Source: Actinomadura nitritigenes (lineage in GTDB: Bacteria > Actinomycetota > Actinomycetes > Streptosporangiales > Streptosporangiaceae). Taken from it: a DNA stretch of 64,000 nt. The notes beneath the pieces are model-generated. The model was not told where the DNA came from, ran no database searches, and was given only the letters and a program-made list of their open reading frames with translations. The position numbers and the translations under genes were made by a program. Below are positions 8,811 to 16,850 of the stretch, piece after piece (within the stretch, counting starts at the first letter, position 1; every line of letters starts with the position of its first letter). The stretch is taken from assembly GCF_017573545.1 (NCBI RefSeq), contig NZ_JAGEOK010000014.1, forward strand, positions 124,001-188,000. The letters are read 5' to 3'.

Positions 8811-9644
8811 TCAGCGGCGCGCGCTCGCCAGCAGCGCGTGCGCGGGCAGCGCCACGCGCATGCCGTCGACGCCGTCCGCACCGTCGGCGCCGTCCGGCAG
8901 GGCGTACCCGGCGACGATCCGGTCGTACTCCGCCTTGATCCGCGCGACGGTCGCCGCGTCCTGCCGGCTCACCGCGACGCCGTTGCTGCCGACCCTGGAC
9001 AGCGCGCCCGTCTCCCACCACTCCTCGGGGTCGACGACGTGCTCCCAGGTCACCTCCTCGACCGCCACGTCGGCGAAGCCCGCCTCCACCACCAGCCGCT
9101 GGAACGCCATCGCCTCGCCGTACTCCATGAACGGCGACGGCGGGATGTCGTCCGGCCACGGCACCCCGGCCGCGTCCATCGCCTCCCGCACGACCGCGAG
9201 CGCGCCGACGCCCGGCATCACCCAGCAGCTCAGCGCCAGCCGCCCCTCCGGCCGCAGCACCCGCCGCAGCCCGGCGAGCGCCGCGTCCGGCGCGCCGACG
9301 TGGTTGATGACGAAGTTGCCGACGGCCGCGTCGAACGTCCCGTCCGGGAACGGCACCTCCGGCAGCACCGCCACCCGGACGTCCAGCCCCGGCACGTTCC
9401 GCCGCGCCGTCTCCGCCATGCCCGGCTCGGCGTCCAGCGCGGACACCTCCGCGCCGCGCCGCACCGCCTCCGCCGCCACGAAGCCCGGCCCCGTGCCGAC
9501 CTCGAGCACCCGGGTCCCCGCCGCGACGCCCGCCGCGTCGAGCAGCGGCCCGACCATGTACCGCGTCATCCGGGCGAATCCCCGCTCGTACGCGGGGGCG
9601 CGCCCGGCCCACAGCTCGCGCTCGTAAAGATCAAAGTCGACCAC
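8811..9644 (-). CDS. SAM-dependent methyltransferase (class I, type 11-like)
   Basis: 277 residues from the GTG at 9644 (a TTG six codons upstream is possible). Motif I is VLEVGTGPGFVAAEA, followed by an acidic end of strand 2 (VSALDAEPGM), motif near FDAAVGNFVINHV, and LRPEGRLALSCWV. This is a small-molecule Methyltransf_11/25 fold. No substrate can be read from sequence or from the neighbouring serS. Confidence 0.82.
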   Translation of the reverse strand: MVDFDLYERELWAGRAPAYERGFARMTRYMVGPLLDAAGVAAGTRVLEVGTGPGFVAAEAVRRGAEVSALDAEPGMAETARRNVPGLDVRVAVLPEVPFPDGTFDAAVGNFVINHVGAPDAALAGLRRVLRPEGRLALSCWVMPGVGALAVVREAMDAAGVPWPDDIPPSPFMEYGEAMAFQRLVVEAGFADVAVEEVTWEHVVDPEEWWETGALSRVGSNGVAVSRQDAATVARIKAEYDRIVAGYALPDGADGADGVDGMRVALPAHALLASARR

Positions 9645-9743
9645 GAGGGCAGCGTACGCCAACCTACGTCCCCGTAACCGGCGGTCCTGTCACCCGGTCC
9701 TCCGCCCGAAGGGCGAGCCCGCCTCGACCTCGTCACGCGCCTC

Positions 9744-11366
9744 TCATTGCACGTCCACGAAGTCGGTGGGCTTGTTGGAGGCGAGGTATGCGGCGCTGCC
9801 GTTGTAGGAGGCCTTCCACGTGCCGTCCTGGGTGGCCTTGAACGTCTTGCTGAACCAGCCGTTGGACGCCGTCTTCACGACCGCCACCTGCGTCCACTTC
9901 GACGAGCCCTTGACCTGGAAGTAGAGGGAGACCGGCGCGTTCGGCCCAGGCAGCTTCTTGTCCATGTACCGGAACAGCTGCCCTTTGACGGTGATGCTCT
10001 TCCCCTTCTTCACCGGCTCAGGAGAAGCGTTGAACCCGGCGATGGCCGTCCCGTACCGCACGTCGACGAAGGTGGGAGTGGTGACGAGCGGCTTGTAAAG
10101 CCCGTCCCCCGCGTACCGGACCCGCCAATAGCCGTCCTTCTCCGTGTGCGCGTCCGCGGCGAAGAAGTCGAAGCCGCCGGCCGCCGTCGTCGTGCCGGAC
10201 GTGGCGCGCGCCCACGTCTTGCCGTCGGTGGAGAACTCCAGGAACACCGGTGCGCCGGCGATCGCGCCCCAGTCGCCGACGAGCTTTCCGGTCACCTCCA
10301 ACGAGCCGCGGTACGCCAGTGGCCGCGGCGAGTAGGTGAGGCCGGAGATCCGCGCGGTCCTGGACAGGTCCACCGTCCCGAGATCGACGGACCCGCCGGT
10401 CAGGAAGAACGTCTCGGGCGTCTCGATCAGGAGCCGGCCCGACCGCGTCACCGGGAAGGACGCGTCGAAGGTCCCGTCGGCGCCCGTTGTCGGCCACGTA
10501 CCGCCGCTCGTCTTCGGCACGGCGACGGTGTTCGCCGTTCCCTCCTGGTAGTCGATCGTGACCGAGAGGCCGCTGACGGGCATGGGGCCGGCCGAGCCGT
10601 CCCGCATGACCGTGCCGTGGACGGTGACCTCGGCTCCATCGCGCGTGGGACGCACCGACACGAGCCGCGCCGTCGTCTCGGTCGCCTCCTTGACGACCGT
10701 CAGCGGGGTCGACTCCGTGGCCCCGCACAACGCCCCTTGCCGTGCGACCGACACCGACATCGAGGGATCTGTGGCGGTGAGGGTGAACGCTCCGTCCGCC
10801 CCGGTGCGCGCAGTGCCGTTCCCCGCCCTCACCGTCGCTCCCTCGGCGGGTTCGAGGGGTTCGTCGCGGTACTTTCGCACCATGACCCGCCCTTGGTAGG
10901 TCACGTCCGGGTGCTCGATGTCGATCGTCTTCGGGGCGTATCCGACATCGGTGATGGAAGTCGGATGGCAGTCGACGAATCCGCCGGACCGGCTCGACGT
11001 GGAGCCGTCGGCGGACCGGACGGTCACCTGGACGATGTTCGTGCCCGGGTGTTCCTCCGCGTCGGCCCGGAGCGCGGCCTGCCAGGTGCCGTCCTTGTCG
11101 GTGCCGTCGACGAGCGTGAACCGCAGCGCCGCATAAGGAGCGGCGGCGGGCGGATTCACCGCCGTGCCGTCGACGGCGACGATCCCGTCGGACGACTTGG
11201 CCTTGAGCGTGAAGGTCGCGATCCGATCGTGCGACATCCGGTCGAAGGCCGACGTCAACTGGACGTCATGGATCTCCGCATGGGCGACCGCCGGGGCGAC
11301 GACACTCGCCGCCGTCACGGCGGCGGCCGCGAGGGACGCCTTGGTCGCCTTCCCGCGGCGACTCAT
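9744..11366 (-). CDS. Secreted Ig-like-repeat protein, paralog B
   Basis: 540 residues. A signal peptide (MSRRGKATKASLAAAAVTAA.. ending AHA) is followed by beta-rich domains of unknown function. The last ~110 residues contain NASPEPVKKGKSITVKG, GPNAPVSLYFQVKGSSKW, VVKTASNGWFSKTFKA and end near DFVDVQ; this module is nearly identical in the upstream paralog. I recognise it only as a module seen in actinobacterial secreted proteins, with no known enzymatic role. No catalytic or lipobox motif is visible. Its ATG overlaps the stop of the upstream paralog in ATGA, so translation is probably coupled. Confidence 0.8.
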   Translation of the reverse strand: MSRRGKATKASLAAAAVTAASVVAPAVAHAEIHDVQLTSAFDRMSHDRIATFTLKAKSSDGIVAVDGTAVNPPAAAPYAALRFTLVDGTDKDGTWQAALRADAEEHPGTNIVQVTVRSADGSTSSRSGGFVDCHPTSITDVGYAPKTIDIEHPDVTYQGRVMVRKYRDEPLEPAEGATVRAGNGTARTGADGAFTLTATDPSMSVSVARQGALCGATESTPLTVVKEATETTARLVSVRPTRDGAEVTVHGTVMRDGSAGPMPVSGLSVTIDYQEGTANTVAVPKTSGGTWPTTGADGTFDASFPVTRSGRLLIETPETFFLTGGSVDLGTVDLSRTARISGLTYSPRPLAYRGSLEVTGKLVGDWGAIAGAPVFLEFSTDGKTWARATSGTTTAAGGFDFFAADAHTEKDGYWRVRYAGDGLYKPLVTTPTFVDVRYGTAIAGFNASPEPVKKGKSITVKGQLFRYMDKKLPGPNAPVSLYFQVKGSSKWTQVAVVKTASNGWFSKTFKATQDGTWKASYNGSAAYLASNKPTDFVDVQ

Positions 11367-12982
11367 CGGACATCCACGTAGTCGCTGGGCTTGTTGGAGG
11401 TGATGTAGTTCGCGCTGCCGTTGTAGGAGGCCATCCACGTGCCGTCCTTGGCCGCCTTGAAGTTCTTGCTGAACCACCCGTTGGACGCCGTCTTCACGAC
11501 CGCCACCTGGGACCACTTCGTCGAGCCCGACGGCTTGAAGTAGATCGACACCGGCGCGTTAGGGCCGGGAACCGCCTTGTCCATGAAGCGGTACAGCAGG
11601 CCCTTGACCGTGATGGTCTTGCCCTTCTTCACCGGCTCAGGGGAGGCGTTGAAGTTGTAGATCTGCGTCCGGTACTTGATGTCGACGTAGACGGAGTTGC
11701 TGACGGACGGGCCGACGAGCGCGCTGCCCGCGTACCTGGCCCGCCAGTAACCGTCCTCCTTCGGAAGTGTGTTCGGCGAGAAGTAGAAGGTCCCCGGGTA
11801 CTGCGGTTCCCGCTGGAACAGGGTCCACTTCTTGCCGTCCCGGGAGAACTCGAGATCCACCGGCAGGTTCGTGATCCCGTTGGAGTTCGGGAGCAGCGCC
11901 AGCCGTCCGGACGCCTCGATCGGGTCGCCGTAAGGCAGCGGGCGCCGCCCCACGGTGAAGTCCGTGATCCGGGTGGCGTTGCCGATGGTGAACGGACCCA
12001 GCTCGGCCTTGCCCTCGGCGAGGAAGCCACTGCTGTCCGAGGCGTGCACCGTGAGCTTGCCGGACTTCCCGACGGTCCATCCCGCTTTGAAGGTGATCTG
12101 GAACGTCCCGTCCGGCCCCGTCGACACAGCGCCGGGCGGGTCGAAGTACAGCAGGTCTTTCGGCACCTCCACCCACACCGGGACACCGGCGACGGGGACC
12201 GTGCCGGCGGCTCCGTGCCGCACGACCTTTCCCCTCACCACCACGTCCCCCTGGGCGGTCATCGGCGCGGACGGCGTCGCCTGCGCGGTGATCTCCATGG
12301 CCTGCAGGTTCACCGTCGGGTTCGCGGGTGCGCTCACGGGGCACAGCTGTCCCTGCCGGTGGACGTAGCTTCCCGGCCACGGCGTGCCGGTGAACTGCTG
12401 GACGTACCGGCCGTCCTGGTCCGTCGTCGCCTCCGGTTTCGTCGCCGGCCCGTCGACCAGGACGCCCACCGCCGGCTCCGGCGCGGTGTCGCGGCTCTTC
12501 TGGACCATGACCCGGCCGCGCAGCGTCACGTCCGAGTGATCGATGTCGATGACGGAGGGCGAGCTCGTGAAGTCGTCGATGGTCGTCCGGTAGCAGTCGT
12601 CGAACGACGTCACCTTCCGGAACGTGGCTCCGTCCGCCGTGGTGATGAGCACCTCGACGAAACTGAGACCGGGACGGCTCTGGATGTCGGGCCGCAGTTC
12701 GGCCCGCCAGACGCCGTCGTTGTCCGTCCCCCCTGCCCGCGTGAACTCGAGCGCGGCGTACGGTTCCGCGCTGGGGGACCGGTAGTGCACGTTCGCGCGG
12801 ACACCGGTGACTCCGGACGCCGACGTCGCGGCGACCTCGATGGTGGCCACGCGGTCCGGGTCCAGGATGTCGAAGGCGGTGGTCACCTTCACACCGGCGG
12901 CGTCCGCGTGGGCGGCGGTGGGGACGAGCACGGCCGACGCCGCGAGGGCGGTCGCGGCCAGGAAGGACGACGTACGGCGCAA
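11363..12982 (-). CDS. Secreted Ig-like-repeat protein, paralog A
   Basis: 539 residues, clearly homologous end to end with the downstream gene: same signal peptide plus N-terminal domain (VTTAFDILDPDRVATIEV), a cysteine-containing VTSFDDCYRTTIDDF segment, DVTLRGRVMVQKSRD, and the C-terminal NASPEPVKKGKTITVKG module ending DYVDVR. The start is TTG, chosen because a signal peptide (RRTSSFLAATALAASAVLVP..AHADA) begins there and GGAGAGG lies upstream. Conserved Cys residues could form a disulfide outside the cell. Function unknown; a surface structural or adhesion role would be guesswork. Confidence 0.8.
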   Translation of the reverse strand: MRRTSSFLAATALAASAVLVPTAAHADAAGVKVTTAFDILDPDRVATIEVAATSASGVTGVRANVHYRSPSAEPYAALEFTRAGGTDNDGVWRAELRPDIQSRPGLSFVEVLITTADGATFRKVTSFDDCYRTTIDDFTSSPSVIDIDHSDVTLRGRVMVQKSRDTAPEPAVGVLVDGPATKPEATTDQDGRYVQQFTGTPWPGSYVHRQGQLCPVSAPANPTVNLQAMEITAQATPSAPMTAQGDVVVRGKVVRHGAAGTVPVAGVPVWVEVPKDLLYFDPPGAVSTGPDGTFQITFKAGWTVGKSGKLTVHASDSSGFLAEGKAELGPFTIGNATRITDFTVGRRPLPYGDPIEASGRLALLPNSNGITNLPVDLEFSRDGKKWTLFQREPQYPGTFYFSPNTLPKEDGYWRARYAGSALVGPSVSNSVYVDIKYRTQIYNFNASPEPVKKGKTITVKGLLYRFMDKAVPGPNAPVSIYFKPSGSTKWSQVAVVKTASNGWFSKNFKAAKDGTWMASYNGSANYITSNKPSDYVDVR

Positions 12983-13143
12983 GGAAGGGCCTCTCCGCTG
13001 GCGTTCAGAGAACGATCAGGAGACGTCCAAGATCGACTGCCGGTTGGCGCGTCCGGAAGGCCCGGTGATCACATTTCGGTCACCGGATTTTCCGCCTCCG
13101 GCCGGTCACGGATCGACGCTCGATGCGGGGGTGCAGGCCGTTG

Positions 13144-13902
13144 TCAGGGCTGGGCGTCGAGCCACTCCTTGAAGGTGGGGCCGGCGAGCCGGGCGTGCGG
13201 GCCGGGCAGGAGGCCGCCCGCGGCGGCGTACTCGGCGTCGGGCAGGCCGGGATCGGCGACGCCGACGACCTTCACGCCCCGGCGGGCACCGAGAAGCGCG
13301 GCCGCTTCGGAGACGATCTCCCTGCGGGGCCCGGCGACCTCCGGGATCGGCCCTCCGGGGGTGGGCCCCTCGGGGTCGGCGGCCAGGTCGACCAGCGCCT
13401 CGGCCACGGTGCGCGCGGCGACGAGCTGGCTGGGCCAGTTCGGGATGTAGGCGACGTCGCCCTGCTGCCAGTCCATGAGCTGCCCGACGAACTCGTGGAA
13501 CTGCGCGGCCCGCAGGATGCGGGCGGGGAGGAGCCCGGACAGGTGCAGCTGCTCGTGCACCTTCTTGGCGACGCCGAAACCGGCGGTGGTCTTGTCGATG
13601 CCGATGATGGACGCCACGGTGATGTGGGCGACCCCTGCCGCGTGCCCGGCCTCGTGCAGGTTGCGGGCCGACGTGCGGAAGAAATCCGTCGCCTCCTCCT
13701 CCTCGGAGGCGTGCCAGGACGCGACGTCGATGATGGCGTCGGCCCCGGCGAGCGCCTCGGCCAGGCCCTTACCGGTGATGACGTCCACGCCGGTGGCCCG
13801 TGCCATCGGCACGACCTGGTGGCCCCGTTCGGTGAGGACGTCGACGACGTGGCGTCCGAGCCGTCCGGTCGCTCCCGCCACGGCGAACTTGCTGCTGCTC
13901 AT
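13144..13902 (-). CDS. NAD(P)-binding epimerase/oxidoreductase (atypical SDR, NmrA-like), ECF41-linked
   Basis: 252 residues with an N-terminal AVAGATGRLGRHVVDVL dinucleotide-binding loop (GxxGxxG type), DVASWHASEEEE in the middle and ILRAAQFHEFVGQLMDW, typical of NmrA-like/atypical SDR proteins lacking the usual YxxxK pair. Substrate unknown. The gene is divergent from an ECF41-type sigma factor; ECF41 genes are known to sit beside carboxymuconolactone decarboxylases, oxidoreductases or epimerases (COE), and this is such a partner. ATG preceded by GGAAAGG. Confidence 0.85.
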   Translation of the reverse strand: MSSSKFAVAGATGRLGRHVVDVLTERGHQVVPMARATGVDVITGKGLAEALAGADAIIDVASWHASEEEEATDFFRTSARNLHEAGHAAGVAHITVASIIGIDKTTAGFGVAKKVHEQLHLSGLLPARILRAAQFHEFVGQLMDWQQGDVAYIPNWPSQLVAARTVAEALVDLAADPEGPTPGGPIPEVAGPRREIVSEAAALLGARRGVKVVGVADPGLPDAEYAAAGGLLPGPHARLAGPTFKEWLDAQP

Positions 13903-13966
13903 CGTTCCTGCCTTTCCTGTAAGGGGCGCCGCGAGCCCGTCAGGGGCGGCGTCCTGACGAACACGA

Positions 13967-13993
13967 GACGGCGGCGTCCCGGCCCCCGTAACA
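13967..13993 (-). promoter_or_regulatory. ECF41-type promoter motif for the oxidoreductase gene
   Basis: On the minus strand TGTTACG (13993-13987), 16 nt, then CGTC (13970-13967). The published ECF41 consensus, from memory, is TGTCACA-N16-CGTC. The element lies about 65 bp upstream of the ATG at 13902. The same heptamer, spacing and tetramer recur on the other strand. Confidence 0.75.
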
Positions 13994-14028
13994 GCGCGGC
14001 CATGTGACCTGGGTCATCGCGAAGGGCG

Positions 14029-14055
14029 TGTTACGCACCGGCGCGGACCGGCGTC
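14029..14055 (+). promoter_or_regulatory. ECF41-type promoter motif for the sigma factor gene
   Basis: TGTTACG (14029-14035), exactly 16 nt, then CGTC (14052-14055), identical in its conserved parts to the divergent minus-strand copy. It ends 44 bp before the ATG at 14100, so it could drive autoregulated transcription of the sigma gene. Confidence 0.75.
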
Positions 14056-14099
14056 TAGTGCATGGAGAAGGGCTGCGAACCGACGGGCAGGAGCCGGGC

Positions 14100-15011
14100 A
14101 TGAGCGAACGCACTGTGGACACCGCCGACCCGATGGACTCCGCCACCGAGGCGTTCGTCGCCCACCGCAACCTGCTGTTCACGGTCGCCTACGAGATGCT
14201 CGGTTCGGCCACCGACGCCGAGGACGTCCTCCAGGAGACCTGGCTGCGCTGGGTGGGCGTCGATCGGGCCACCGTGCGGGAGGAGCGCGCCTACCTGGTG
14301 CGGATCGTCACCCGCCAGGCCCTGGACCGGCTGCGCGCGCTCGGCCGGCGCAAGGAGTTCTACGTCGGGCCGTGGCTGCCCGAGCCGCTGCTGACCGCGC
14401 CGGACGTGGCCGAGGACGTCGAACTCGCCGACAGCGTTTCGATGGCGATGCTGCTGGTGCTGGAGACGCTCCAGCCGACCGAACGGGCCGTGTTCGTGCT
14501 GCGCGAGGTCTTCGACCTGGACTACGAGGAGATCGCCGAGGCCGTCGGCAAGAGTCCCAGCGCCGTCCGCCAGCTCGCCTACCGGGCGCGGTCGCACGTC
14601 GCCGCGCGCCAGCCGCGCGGCTCCGCCACCCCGGCCGAGACGCGAGCCGCCCTTCTGGCCTTCCAGCGGGCCGTCGAAACCGGCGAGCTCCAGAGCCTGC
14701 TCGACATCCTCGCGCCGGACGTCGTCGCCCTGAACGACGGCGGCGGCGTCAGGCATGCCCTCCTCCGGCCCGTCGTTGGGGTCGGCAACGTCGCCCGACT
14801 GCTGGCCGTGGGCTGGTGGAGGCGCGACGGCGAAAGGGTGCTCGAACCGGTCTACGTCAACGGCGCTCCCGGGCTGCTCGTGCGGATCGACGGGGAGATC
14901 GACGGCGTGGTCGCGGTACAGATCGAGAACGGCCGCGTCACCGGCCTCTACCACGTGCGCAATCCCGAGAAGCTGTCCCACGTCGAGCGCGAGACCCCCA
15001 TGACCCGCTGA
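14100..15011 (+). CDS. ECF41-type RNA polymerase sigma factor (SigJ-like) with SnoaL-like C-terminal domain
   Basis: 303 residues. Sigma-2 region (AYEMLGSATDAEDVLQETWLRW) and sigma-4 region (LQPTERAVFVLREVFDLDYEEIAEAV...SAVRQLAYRAR) are intact. Hallmarks of the ECF41 group are present: the linker motif WLPEPL, NDGGG in the C-terminal extension, and RNPEKL near the end (family NPDKL). In ECF41 the SnoaL-like extension contacts the core and modulates activity in place of a separate anti-sigma factor. Start chosen by AGGAG spacing; an upstream in-frame codon at 14004 would run through the promoter motif. Confidence 0.9.
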   Translation: MSERTVDTADPMDSATEAFVAHRNLLFTVAYEMLGSATDAEDVLQETWLRWVGVDRATVREERAYLVRIVTRQALDRLRALGRRKEFYVGPWLPEPLLTAPDVAEDVELADSVSMAMLLVLETLQPTERAVFVLREVFDLDYEEIAEAVGKSPSAVRQLAYRARSHVAARQPRGSATPAETRAALLAFQRAVETGELQSLLDILAPDVVALNDGGGVRHALLRPVVGVGNVARLLAVGWWRRDGERVLEPVYVNGAPGLLVRIDGEIDGVVAVQIENGRVTGLYHVRNPEKLSHVERETPMTR

Positions 15012-15019
15012 CCCGGGCG

Positions 15020-15186
15020 AACTCAGAGGGCGGCGCGGAGCGGGTGGGACCGAGCGCGTCGGCCAGCGCGTAGCGGCCCTCCCAGTCGTCCGACAGAGTG
15101 TCGAAGAGGTGCAGGCCGTCGGGCCTGGCCTCCGCGACCCAGGAGTTGCCCGACCGGTCCTCCTCCGGGCTTCGCCCGGCCTTGGC
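15020..15186 (-). pseudogene. Coding-like remnant without a start codon
   Basis: The 190-bp space between the sigma factor and pheA reads on the minus strand as an open frame including GNSWVAEARPDG and LHLFDTLSDDWEGRYALAD. About 95% of the third codon positions are G or C, as in the real genes here, but no ATG/GTG/TTG opens the frame. It looks like the 3' part of a decayed gene. I do not recognise the family. Confidence 0.4.
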
Positions 15187-15203
15187 CGTGCGGCGTGCGC
15201 GGC

Positions 15204-16142
15204 TCAGGCGTGGCCGGTGCGGATGGTGCTGAGCCAGGCGGCGGCCTCAGTGAAGTCGTTGTCGTGCGTGCCGCGGCGGATCTCGGGGCGGACGCGGTCG
15301 GCGCGCGGGTAGGACCCGACGAAGCGGACGTCCGCGCAGATGCGGCGCAGGCCCATCAGCGCCTCGCCGACGCGGGCGTCGTCCACGTGCCCTTCGAGGT
15401 CCATCCAGAAGAGGTACGAGCCGAGGCCGGCGCCGGTCGGGCGGGACTGGATCAGCGACAGGTTGATGCCGCGCACGGAGAACTCGGTGAGGATCTCCAG
15501 CAGCGCGCCCGGGTGGTCCTCGCCGATGAACGCGACGACGCTGGTGCGGTCCATGCCGGTGGCGGCCGGCGGCGCGCAGGGGCGGCGCAGCTGGACGAAC
15601 CGGGTGACGGCGTCGGCGACGTCGTGGATGTCCTCGGCGAGGACGGCGAGGCCGTAGCGGGCGGCGGCGAACGAGCCGGCGAGCGCGGCGTCGTAGTGGC
15701 CGTCGGCGACGTGCTGGGCGGCCTCGGCGTTGGACGTGGCGGCCCGCCACTCGGCGTCCGGGACGTTCTCGGCGAGCCAGCGGCGGCACTGCGGCTGCGC
15801 GATCGGGTGCGACGCGACGGTCTTGATGTCGGCGAGCGCGGTGCCGGGCCGCACCAGCAGCGCGAACGAGACCGGCAGGTGGACCTCGGCGACGATCTGG
15901 AGGGGCTCTCCGGTGGCCAGCTCGTCCAGCGTGGTGGGGACGGAGCCCTCGACGGAGTTCTCCAGCGCGACCACGGCGGAGTCGGCCTCGCCGCGGCGGA
16001 GCGCGTCCAGGACGGCGGGGACGGTGGCGAGCGGGAGCTGCTCGGCGGCGGCCGCGCCCGGCAGGGACATGAGCGCGGCCTCGGTGAACGTGCCCTGCGG
16101 ACCCAGGTAGGCGTAGCGTTCTGGCCTGGTTTCTGCGGTCAC
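15204..16142 (-). CDS. pheA: Prephenate dehydratase
   Basis: 312 residues, GTG start. Opening motif RYAYLGPQGTFTEAAL, ALENSVEGSVPTTLDEL and the conserved TRFVQL form the catalytic PDT domain (about 8-190); an ACT regulatory domain follows (DHPGALLEILTEFSVRGINLSLIQSRP), the site of phenylalanine feedback. It converts prephenate to phenylpyruvate. A TACACT -10-like hexamer sits on the minus strand at 16208-16203. The 252 bp upstream hold that candidate promoter and GC-rich repeats and no gene. Confidence 0.96.
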   Translation of the reverse strand: MTAETRPERYAYLGPQGTFTEAALMSLPGAAAAEQLPLATVPAVLDALRRGEADSAVVALENSVEGSVPTTLDELATGEPLQIVAEVHLPVSFALLVRPGTALADIKTVASHPIAQPQCRRWLAENVPDAEWRAATSNAEAAQHVADGHYDAALAGSFAAARYGLAVLAEDIHDVADAVTRFVQLRRPCAPPAATGMDRTSVVAFIGEDHPGALLEILTEFSVRGINLSLIQSRPTGAGLGSYLFWMDLEGHVDDARVGEALMGLRRICADVRFVGSYPRADRVRPEIRRGTHDNDFTEAAAWLSTIRTGHA

Positions 16143-16350
16143 GAAGATCCCCCGAGGGCGCGGTCCGGCGGTGCACCTGCTTCTGCGGTGCCGAGAGAGA
16201 CGAGTGTACTTGCCGCCGCGTAAAGTCCCGGCCGGGGCGGCGGGCGCGCGCGGTGCCGCGCCTCCGGCCCCGGACCGGGCACGTTCCCGGGAATCCGGGT
16301 GCGACGGCGGGGCTCGCGCGCCGGTCGGGCGCGGGAGCGCGTCCCGCGGC

Positions 16351-16420
16351 CGGTCAGGGCGCGGGCGGTAGAGGTGCGGGCGGTGGCGGCCCGGTCAGGC
16401 GCGGGCGGTGGAGGCGCGGT
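16351..16420. repeat. Imperfect direct repeat spanning the DUF4446 stop codon
   Basis: About 29 bp starting CGGTCAGG at 16351 are repeated, with small differences, at 16392 where the second copy contains the stop and last codons of the DUF4446 gene. It suggests a local duplication of that gene's 3' end. Confidence 0.5.
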
Positions 16421-16850
16421 CGCCGAAGTCGGGCAGGGGGTCGTCCATCGAGACGATGGGCCCCTTGCCCAGGCGGGCGGCGCGCAGCACCTGGTTCTCC
16501 TCGGGGGAGAGCATCTCGACGGGATGCCCTCCCTGGACGGCCTTGGCGTAGGTCCTGGTCTCGGTCCGCCCGTTGATCGAGCTGAGCACGACGCCGTCCC
16601 CGACGGCGTTGAGCACGGCGAGCGAGAAGGACCGGTGCCCCGACATCTCCTTGAGCGCGTCGTAATGCACGATGGCGAGGTCGCGCAGCGCGCGTTCGTC
16701 CACCTCGCCGGAGGCCACCTGGAGTTGGCGCCTCAGCATTTCCCCGCACTCTTCGACGACCTGGTTCACCCGATTGTGGGCCACCACCGCGATGGAGAGC
16801 CCGGCCACACCGGCGACCAGGCCGGCGACGGCCACCGCGACAAGCATCAC
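16395..16850 (-). CDS. DUF4446 family membrane-anchored protein
   Basis: 151 residues. One N-terminal transmembrane helix (residues 2-24), a short amphipathic helix (HNRVNQVVEECGEML), then a small beta domain with AIVHYDALKEMSGHRSFSLAVLN and DGVVLSSINGRTETRTYAK, the DUF4446 signature. Function is unknown. Its GTG (or the ATG one codon later) overlaps the stop of the upstream mannosyltransferase, so the two form an operon. Confidence 0.85.
   Translation of the reverse strand: MMLVAVAVAGLVAGVAGLSIAVVAHNRVNQVVEECGEMLRRQLQVASGEVDERALRDLAIVHYDALKEMSGHRSFSLAVLNAVGDGVVLSSINGRTETRTYAKAVQGGHPVEMLSPEENQVLRAARLGKGPIVSMDDPLPDFGDRASTARA

Noticed and set aside
16143..16394. Possible attenuator or leader peptide for pheA
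   Set aside because: No Phe-rich short ORF or terminator/antiterminator pair could be found, only a -10-like hexamer.
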